64,000 nucleotides of DNA. It comes from Hermodice carunculata (taxonomy: Eukaryota; Annelida; Polychaeta; Eunicida; Amphinomidae). The notes under the pieces were generated by a model that made no database searches, was not told the DNA's origin, and was given only the letters and a program-made list of their open reading frames with translations. The translations under genes were made by a program, and so were the position numbers. The stretch spans positions 648,932 through 712,931 of the forward strand of contig CAXHWN010002684.1 in assembly GCA_964020975.1 (NCBI GenBank), given 5' to 3'. Below, in pieces: positions 13,101 to 24,105 of the stretch (the first letter of the stretch is position 1; every line of letters begins with the position of its first letter).

Positions 13101-14158
13101 TCAAATGTTATGAAAATTATTCCCGATATTTAAAACTATAAATAAGTTGTAGTGTTTACATGCAAATTCAACTGGTTTTTACAAACATTCTGTTGCCATG
13201 GTAACCAACTGTTGACACTTACTATCTCAAACTAGTTTTTTATTAAAAACCCTGTATAGAAGGTATGTTGATGTAAAGTTGTGAGGTGGTATCTTGTATG
13301 CGTACAAAGTTATGGTTAATAAAGTGATTCTCCCTTCATTTCATGAAAACTTAATTGCGTTGCCATGGTAACCAATATAAATACAAATTGACCATGAGAT
13401 TTATAGTACACTTTACCTAACTCTAAACTTCAGGTTCTTATCTTTTGATTGATACCAAATCCAGCCGGTTATTTTTCCGGTTGAACGAAAACTGAAAATA
13501 AGCCTTTTTTTTAAATTTAGCTGTTCTACTATATAGGTTTCTTAATTTGCATATACCGTAAAACTGGACCCCATGAGAGCTCCACAACAGGTATATGTGA
13601 AATCTACAGAAGATTTGCAAAAGAATGAGGTATGTTACAGCTATAATGCAGACGGGTAGACCAAACTCCTTAAATAAGGCCCTTTTCTGAGATTTGCCGC
13701 AGGCCTATATGCCCGTGTGTAATTGTAAAGTGGAGCTCCTCTCCTAACACATTCAAATTCGAGTATCTGCGGAGATATTCTTGGATATTGTGGTTTACAT
13801 TCTATACCTTCCCATACCAGTTGAATCACGGAACGTGGTTTGAGGTAACTTGGCAACTTGACGATAAAGAAAATCAGTAATGCGTCCGATCGTCGGGCGG
13901 ATGTGACCATAGTCTGTTAATGGGTTTCGATACATCCGTATTGCACAGTAGCGCTTTGTTCAAACTAGATCCTTCCTTATTCAGCCGATGTCGCCTTCAT
14001 GATTTTGTACTGTGACTTATTCAAAACCAGTGTGGAATATGTTAACTGTACGGGACCTTCGCTGTTCTCCTTTTTACTCGGTTTTAAAAGAAGAAAATGG
14101 CCCAAGTTCGACGGGCGTATACATCAAAATTCAGAATTGTGTATGATAATCGCCGAAG

Positions 14159-14197
<39 letters not shown>

Positions 14198-14217
14198 TGA
14201 TGATGATGATGATAATG

Positions 14218-14316
<99 letters not shown>

Positions 14317-17300
14317 TATGACGATTTCTATATTTTTAGGGTATTTTGGTGACATTTTTAACAGAATAAATAAATGTTTAAACCCAAATTTTTTGCACTT
14401 ATCCATGAGTTTAGAGTATAAGCATGATATTCAAATAATAGGCCGCTCTATTTTACTCATAATTACTCAAATTAAGGCTTTTTAATTAGACGGCCTGTCA
14501 CGTAAGTGACACACAGTCACTTGGGTAACAAAGTGCGTGTCAAATAGATGATGTTGAGCCACCGAGTCTTAGTTTTAAATATTTTAAACCCAAGTTTTTG
14601 GCATGTATCTATTGGTTAAGACTGTAAACTTAATATTCAAATATCCAGCAGAGCATAATTCAATATAACAACCGTTATTAAGACTCTGATTAATTGCCCT
14701 GTCAATTAAGTGATACATTGTCACGTAGGTGACAAACTGTCATGAAGTTGGAATTGAGCCATGGAGTCGTACATGTAGTTTTATGTGGAAAATACAGGGA
14801 GCAAAATGGAAAAAAAGAAAAATAAAACCCGTGCACGGGTATAATTATTTAATAAAATGCACAAAAGCCATATTTAGTTTTCTGTGTCAATGTGTTTTCC
14901 ATCACACTAACCACAGACCACCTAATTTTCTTCTCTGATGATCTATTAGATGATAACTCATGCATATACCACGACCCAGTCATGAACAACAAAGATTGAG
15001 ACGCGATTGTAGTAAGAGGCAGGGAACCAGTCTACCTCACTGTACCTCGCGGCAGACGTAACGATTCTAATACTGTGAAGTTATGTCCACCTCAGAGCAA
15101 CAATGAGGCATATTGGCTCTTTACTGCAACTACGCTGGAGTTTCAGGCCATGTTGTTTACAAATTAGTTTTGCTGTGAACATGATTTATTATCTTCATGG
15201 GTCATCTGAGAAGAGAATTAGGTGGCCTGTGCACAACATGACAAGAATGAAAAAATGTTCAGCTTACATGAAGAACCTTTCTAATTTCCATCTGTTTCTA
15301 AAATATTTCACTTTTAGTGATATACTTCAATAATCAATGTCAAAATTTTACCAAGGAATATAATCATTTAGCCATGTCATTTCAGGCCATCTTAGCTATA
15401 TCTTATGAATCTTGGACATTAATATTACACCATTGTTAAACATCAATGAATACCATTTTCTTGCTAATTAATTTCTATAACCATTAACTATCAATTAACA
15501 GACAAACACACTGCAGCTAGTATCATTTATCAACAGACAAAATGAAAATCAAATTTTAAACCATTCCGTTTTAGATCACTGGACTTAAATGAATGGGCAT
15601 GGATTTGAAGGGGAGATTCAGAGATGCTGAAGCAATATTCATGTATCCTCTTGCTGTGTTAAACATTTACTTTTGCTTCATTCAGTTTTAAATTTGAAAC
15701 AAACAATGTCACTCTATATGAAAAAAAAATAGATGTGTACAAGTTTGCCACTAAGTTCTTTCAGTAGTAAACATGGAGTAGTATTGTAATCAAAAGTATT
15801 TATAAATAAACGAGCGGCCCCATTTTAAAGTCTGTGCAAAATATCATTATAATATTTCTGGCATTAGCCACCCAATGGCCAGGCGGTATCGAAGTAGTTA
15901 AAAAATATGAACATTGCAAGTATTTGTTTCTGCAGTTTTTTATTTTCATTGCAAACTTTTGAATCTACTCATAACATATATTCTGACGTTATCAGACAGT
16001 GCTATATTTTTGTGCTAAAAATATGGAAAAAAATTTCCCATTCAATCTTGCTTGAAATGAAAATATAATGCAGGCAATCTATGGTATCACAAATTCCATT
16101 GTTTTCATTGGAGAAATATGGTGGTGAGGTTGGGTGAACCATTTTAACGGGGCAGTATCTAAAGTAGGCCAGTATCGTTCTCATAGATACATTCTTCAAA
16201 TCAGTAAATTATCTAACTTTCTTTTCTCATCTATCATGTTTGGTCACTACGTGACAGAACAGGTCACCTACTTACATGAAATTTTATATTTTTCAAAATC
16301 TAATGCCGCTCTAGGACAGTGGCTGTGGTAGAGTTCAGGTGGTATATTTTTGTAACAGGGCAGTTGGGCCTATATTGTTTGCATAATTATATATTCTTCA
16401 AATCATTAACATGTTGAGTAGTAACCCGCTGAAGACCCTTTAATTTATTTGGGCTAATACAGCATATGTCAAAATTTTACAGAGGAACGTGTCCAATATG
16501 GACAATAGTACTTCTGTGTATATAAGTAAAACAGGGACAGGTTAGCTTACGGAGAGTAAGAGTTCGGACTGCGGAACAGGTTAATGACTACTAGGAGGTG
16601 GTTTTGGACAAAAAGACACAAATACAATTATCTAACATCTTTTCTCATTTGTCGTATTTGGTCACTCACGTGACATATCATATACAGTATCTCAAATTTC
16701 AGTAGCACTATGGGAGAGGGTGTTCGTAGGGGGTGGGTGGGATACATTTACATGGTACTAAAGTTATATATGGTTCTCATATTTTCTTCAGATCAGTAAA
16801 TTATGTAAATTTGTCTTATCATTTATCAGAATTTGTCACTTATGTGACACACACAGGTCACCTCTGGGACATGGTTACGTCACTGAGGTGACCGTCAAGT
16901 AGGTGACATTTTTACGGTTTTCTGGCTCGAGTGGCATGGCAAGTTCCTATAATATTACCCAACCGCACCTGATTAAACCTTTCTATGAACCACATTCACA
17001 GACATATTAACCCTGACGTGGTCCTTCCAAGTATCTGAATAAAGCTTGTCACTTTGTTGACACTTCAAAAAATAACTATCTCAAATTTATATATTCATGA
17101 GCAATTTTTAAACTACATTTGAAATCCAGCAGCATGGAATATCTGCCATTTGGTATGGCCAAGGAAAGGGAATAAAATGTAGGTGACAGCAGTTGGACAC
17201 TTATCCTTCAAACCAGTCATTTCCGAGCTTTTTGTCATTTTTGTCACGTAGGTGACAGACCCATGGGACAGACTTTGTGACGTCATTTGAACATGTTTAA

Positions 17301-17672
17301 GAGGAATTTTTTACATTTAGCCACCTTTCAGCCATGTAATAAATTAGACTACAGTATATAGTATGTATAAATTAAAGATTTGCTATTTTGATAAAGAAAT
17401 TTGGTTTTTAACATCAAAAAATGGGACATTGCCATTTTTTTCACTATAACACCATTCCCTGGAACTGTAAATTTTTATACTTCACGAAATTTATATAATA
17501 TTGTTAAATTTTAAATTGGGAGATGTAGTATGGACATCACAGATCAGAAAAAATATATGAAGGACATGTTAGGATGCAAAAATAAATGATTTCTGGCCAT
17601 GGGACAAGAAACTCCCTAAAATTATAGAAATAGTCATATAACACACACAGACACACACAGACACAGACACAG

Positions 17673-17745
<73 letters not shown>

Positions 17746-20700
17746 GATGCCTCGTTTTTCTCGCGATGTCACTTTTTGAAACTTTTTACTTTGAGTAGAC
17801 ACTTGTTGAGTAAAATGACAACAAAAAAGTTGTTACTACGGTACACTGCTGAAGTCGAAACTTACGAGAAAAGCGCTGTGCTTTCTTGGAGGGAAGAAAT
17901 GAAGGAATTCAGTCTTCGTTTTTATCGCCAAAGGAACGACCTTTAGATATGCTTACTGTAGCCGCTGCAGTATTAAACAAAATGTACCTCCAAATTGACT
18001 TCACAGTAACTATTGCGTATGCTTTTGTATCTAAGTAATCCTTCTGATTTATTTTATTATACGCAGATTTGGTCGTATGTATTAGGACAATACATATAAT
18101 GGTTAACGAGTCTACCGAGATGCCATGCGCTGCGAGGGATAAGAGCACGTTTATCATATGGTCTTTTTTGTCGAAAACCCAACCAATAAAAACCATTGGA
18201 TCTTATTACATGCAAACAAAAGTCCCACGGGTACTATATCAATTCAAAGACCACTTCAAAATAAATCACACAAATGGCGGTCTCAAACTATTAAAAGCCA
18301 ACGCCCTACATCAGGGGAAATACAGCTGCACTGATGCGTCTGGAACAGTTGTTCAGGATTATAAACTCAATATAGGTGGTAAGTGGCCGAATAAGTAACG
18401 TTTACATTGATTTTTATGCTTGTATCGACAATATCACTTTCAAAACTGTGCATGCTCTGTTTTGGGGGCGTTATAATCATGATTTAAGTCTCTCAAAATA
18501 AGACATTTTATCAGGAAAAGTTCAGATACACCAGTGTGTTGCTTTTATTCCGTAAACATTTTTAATTGATCAGCAACATCATACCGGTATCAATATGAAA
18601 CCATATGCATGCACACTCAAAAAGGATAATTAGTATTAAAAAATTAATATACTCTGATTCTGGCATGTGCTTCCTTGTTATCTCTTACCTTTCATGTGAT
18701 CACCAAATGATTACTCTTTCAATACAATAATAATTAGGTTTTCCTTCCTTCGGTCTTCTTTCTTTACTTTATCCCATCGATCTGCTGGCGTGATATTGCA
18801 TGGCATCCCATGCCCATGTCTAAGTCAGAGACATTACAATTATGCAATTCACAATTACGACACTTATGTTATGAAGTTTCCACGTATTGGTCACATAATG
18901 CCGAGTTGTTGGAGACTGATAGGACTGAAAACAAAAAGCCCACAATAATAAGTGTAATGTATCGCTCTCACGTGTTTATATTGTTGTACAGTTCAAGGGT
19001 AACTGCTGATCAATGCATCTCCTTTCATTATGTTTGGCCAATTTTTTTTTTCATTTTATCACCCAGTTCAGAACACTCCATTTTTATTGCATTTATAACC
19101 TGATCCTTGTCCGCAAAACAGTCCATTCCGTCAAGGCAGAAAAATCGATTCACATTTTGATGATTGGGGTACTTTATCCTTACAAATATACGTTTCATTG
19201 TGTTGTTATTTCCACAAATTAAATCTATTTCTGACACAAGGTTGTCAATGGGCTGTCTCTGGCATTCTGTATTGCACCTGGATTTCACTACTCCTGAAAG
19301 CCAGCAGATTAAATGCATTGATAGATATCAGCAACTAGGGATCATATGTGTACGAATTCAATATATAGTTACAGAAGCCGTGACTGACATCTTGAAGGGG
19401 AGTGCGACAGGAGTAGCGACTGAAAACTTGGAGAAAAGCAAAGGTATACGAAATATGATCAACATTGTTGAGCATTTGTAATGATAGGAAGGATAATATT
19501 GTGTCGATAAAATAAACGAAAATCAAATCTGTTATTGGCAGCTATGTTTTGCAGCGAGAAGCAGCGCTTAAAAAACAATCACATGATTCAGGACCGAAAG
19601 TGGTTTATTAGAAATAGGCATCCATTTTTGGGGACTAACCAGGATAATATACAGTGACGCTTGTCGCACAGAATAAACATGGTCAATATTCAGGCCTACG
19701 AAGCATCAAAGTAACCCCAGGAGAGGACTAAACACAAACATATCAAAACTTAATGACACCTACATTGACTGTAGGATATTCGCAACAAACCAAAGTTGGC
19801 CCTCGCACCTCCATGTTACATGGAAAATATTTGCACTATTGAGAAAAAAACTGGCCTTCAAAAATTCACAAACTGAAGACAGGCAGTTTGTTGAGATTAC
19901 TGTCGCCTTCAGGTAATGTTCAACCTGGAACTTCTCGTTTAGTCCAAATATCACAGAAACGTACACCCCTGCGGTAATACAGCATTATGCTCAATTGAAA
20001 GCAAGCTTTGCAGAATCGGTCTGCAATAAAGTTGGTACTCCAAATTGAATTTATGAATAACACAAACGTTTCGGATAAAATGTGTTTTTGTAAAAATGTG
20101 GATATTTATCGAAATCTGTCCAAGCTAAAATGGTCAAACATGTTATTCCAGTCTCCAAAAATATTCCTGTAAAATATCCTAAGGATTTTTATAACTGTAT
20201 CTGATTGTCCACAGTAGTGATACAAGGGTTTGAAAATTGTAATTTTAAGAAATTGATCAAGTTAGTCGGCCTCTTCATTTAAAATGCATAATGTTAAAAA
20301 GAAGTGACCATCTCTTGAAAAATCTCTAATATGATATTCATCTGGAGCATTTTACACAGAGAGTCAGTATTTAATTGATTAAAATCGGAGAGTTAGTTTT
20401 CGGGAAATATCCATATGAAACGGACGTTTTATAGCAGATACCTTTTGGCAGTAATAAACCTTCAAATAGTACGGAAAAACATTACCCATATTCATGCGGT
20501 TAAAACAGTACATTGACAACCATGTTAACATTCAAAGTATTTAACTAATTTGCTCAGATTGTAGTGGGGCAATGACCACTAAATGTATACATATGATGAA
20601 TAGCATATATGTGTACCAAAACGCCCCCAAATCTCAAAATGAACTTTAAAAGTAAAAAATCGGTTGGACGTTGCTTTAAGCGATGGGTGGGTGCATATAT

Positions 20701-23700
20701 GGCTGTTTGAACGTATCACTAAAGAAGAGTTTATGAAACCTCTGCATACGTTTCCAAGCGATGGATATTTTTCGTGTTTGTATTTTAAACATAGGGGTCA
20801 AATGCATTTTATGCATGTATAAATGCATTTGCATCCGTTAATGTGCAGAGCTAAATATTATATTTCATCGTATTTGTGGTGATTCCATGTGCTTCGAATT
20901 GATCCACTGTCGTAGTCGACATGTTGTGTTACATAGGTGGCTCATCATATATGTCTCAAAGTGGCATAAAAACCTAGTATTCTTCACCTGAAGGTCTCAA
21001 CGTGTTGTCGCCATACTGATTTGATATTATTGTTAAGAAAATAACGGCATTCTCTCTTTCCCTAAAAAAGTAGGGAAATCGGCATTTGTCATACCACCTT
21101 CTTCCTTTTCCACAGAAACCCCGAAAATTGCTTTGGAGATGTATCCAAATCCAGTGAGGACGGGGCAAACACTAAACATCACATGTTTGGCCACGGGTGG
21201 GACTTCAGCTGCATATAAATACAGGATTTACCATAGTTCCAAAGTCGAAAGACAGCTGTTGTCAAATTACAGTCATTTACGGATCACAAACGTTGACCAT
21301 TTCTTGGATGGAGAAATTGTATGCCAAGTATCAAACGAGGCTGACAATTGGTCCAAGTCGATGAGTTTAAAGATTGTTGGTTTGTATTTTTGCGAGTGTA
21401 TTTCATCTGATACATATGTGTATAATTCTCCAAATATATACTTGCAAACTATGGTTTCCATATTTCGTGTTACGAAAGAGTAACATATTTAATAAAATGT
21501 TTATGATTCACGCTAATTTAATATCTATAATTTGCAGCATTTAGATGTCAAAGAAAATGTAATTAACTTATCAAAATTACTTCCTTCTTCCTGGCTACCA
21601 TGTTGTTTGTTGTATTTAATAGGCCAGACTTTATTTAATTCTAACACTTTTAAACGACCGTTACACTCTTACCATGAGTATTTTAAAGAGCATCTAGTTC
21701 AGAAATATATTTCCCATGTTCATAAATGTCAACCCAAAAACGCAAACAACTTGAATTACAGCAAGCGGCAGATATTCAAGAATTACCAAAACATCAACAT
21801 TCATCTTCCAATACTAATGTGAACAAATACATGGCAATCTTAGAGTGTACATAATATCTTTTCTTTCCCTTGTATTCACTTATTGTTAAGTTACCATGGT
21901 GATTTGGTCTTTGACGGCTGTGCCGGGGAAATTACTTTCGTTCCTTCTCTACAAGATAAACACCCAAAGTATATTGTCACCAAATATTGTTTTAAAAAAT
22001 CAATAATTAAGCAGCAGAATTTATGAATAACAATGGTAAGTTTCAGCGGCCCACTGCAGGTGTATCTTGTGATTATTTTGGTATGATAATTTCCCGCAAT
22101 GCTAGAACAGCCATCAGCGGTGCCCACTGGCCGTAACAATAATTACATTGCATGGTTGCAAGTAAAGGAAGTGAAATAAATTTATTTCACTGCTCCAAAA
22201 TCCTCCCCCCTGGATCCTCCTTAAGCGCATTAAAGATAGGTTACTTTTCTATGTCAGTAGCAATGTTTTCCACAAGGTTCCTCTGCAATCACTTTGATGC
22301 GTAAAAGTTTGGAAATTTATGAAGGAATCAATGTCCAGTTACTACAGGAGGGACCACTAGATAAAACAAGCAGATGTTATTGTACAATTATTCAAATTAT
22401 TGACTCTATACTCTTTAATATATTGATGGGAAAGTTAAATGTAATGAGTTTCTACCTAATTTGTTTAATATATCATTTTTGCATTACGGTTATATTATTA
22501 ATGAAGCAGTTTCTGCTACACTCAGAATGTAAAATCTTTTTTCAAAAATGCATGAGCTGTGTAATTGTTTTGAAGCAGTAGTACACCACTTTCATACAAC
22601 GGTGGACCAAATCTATCAAAAATAGCCTGTATTATGTCAATCTTGGACAGGCTTTTCCCCCAGGTAGTTTTGTACCAAAATAGAATGTGATTGTGCAATA
22701 TGGATGCGCCCATAGGTCGCTGCTAAAACAAAATGTTTGTCGGGGAGGGAGAAAATCAATATGGGTGAAAAGTACCGGCAGCACTATCTGATTAGAGAGA
22801 AATTCCCTTCCCAAACTTAAGGTAACCCTAGACTCTTCCCACATAGTGATGTCATTTATGGAGTCGGTGTAATATAGGACTCCCCTACTTCACACTGGGG
22901 CACAGGTACCAAAAGTGGGACCCTTGAAACTGTATTGGGGAGCTTTTTGGTAAGATGAAACAACTACATGAAAATAGTCATGAGGGTAAGATATGTACTC
23001 GGCATTAAAATTTTAACTTCATTTGCCCTTGGAATGGCCTGAAATATAAAATGTATTCATATTCCTATATCTGGTCAAATTTACTCCCCTATGTGCACGT
23101 CTACTATCAAAATGGTGACAACAATTGATAAGTCCGGAATATGAGGATATTTTTAAAGACAAGTTGCAGCATGATTACTCGCAATCAAGCCATTTAAGAT
23201 TTCGCGTCTTGGTTGAACCGGAAGTCGATAAACAAAAGGGCATATTGTCCCTTAAATTTGATATATGGTGGTGATCTTTTTCTAAATGTATCAACTCTTT
23301 CAGTGCGAACTGCTAGATGTACTCTTATCATTTCTTACGGTCTTGTCCGGTAATAATACTGGAATTAATATAAAAGCATATCCCTTGTGCTTTTATGCTC
23401 TCCAAATTCGAAAATTCAGACGATTTGTGACAACTTAATGTTTTTTAATTTTTGATTTCGACGAACATAGTTGTCAAAAACGCCAAAATAGCATAAAGGC
23501 GCGTTTCTCAATACCCTGACAGTCAAGGTCAAGTGGAGGTCATTTTATAAGCAATAAATATTTTTAACTTTCAAGTATCTCAAAAAGAGTAATTATGTAA
23601 AGTATCATGGATCGAGACAATGTGGAACCAGTTGAACATGCACGATGTGCAACGTTTCACTATTTGGCCGCAGTGTGAGTTTTGTTTTTTCAATAACTGC

Positions 23701-24028
23701 AACAGGTTCTAACTGTTAACAGCAGGAACCAAAGCCTTCCTTCCCTAGAAACTCCATCTTTGCCCTGAGGACCGACGAACTGTGTGCCTTCTATGAGTCC
23801 ATATTACACAACCACATTCGGGTTTCACCACGGTTTTTGCATAAAACAACCGAAGGGAAAGACTTTCACGTGTACAATAATACCTTACTGTGGAGTACCA
23901 AAGCTGACGACATTGCATTTATGCTCGCACATGTAAACAGCAGAGGAGGCCAGACAGAAACTAGTCGCCATGTACCTGTAAAGGAGTTCGTAATTACGAA
24001 AAGTTGAACCCAACTAGTTTTTGCAATT

Positions 24029-24105
<77 letters not shown>

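Larger units (their letters stand above)
9594..13710. repeat. Inverted-repeat pair bounding a 4.1 kb compound repeat region
   Basis: The segment at about 9594-9740 reappears in reverse complement at about 13560-13710. Shared landmarks are GGCCTGCGGC, TGGTCTACCCG, TATAGCTG(C/T)AACAT and TGTTGTGGAGCTCTCA, in matching order and spacing, at perhaps 75% identity by eye. Between them lie the AT microsatellite, the 146 bp tandem array and the 590 bp duplication. This could be an old foldback or terminal-inverted-repeat element into which other repeats expanded, or two unrelated insertions of one dispersed repeat. Confidence 0.6.

Noticed and set aside
14097-14406. Open frames of poly-Ile, poly-Asn/Asp and poly-Tyr
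   Set aside because: Pure products of the AAT/ATG microsatellite read in different frames.
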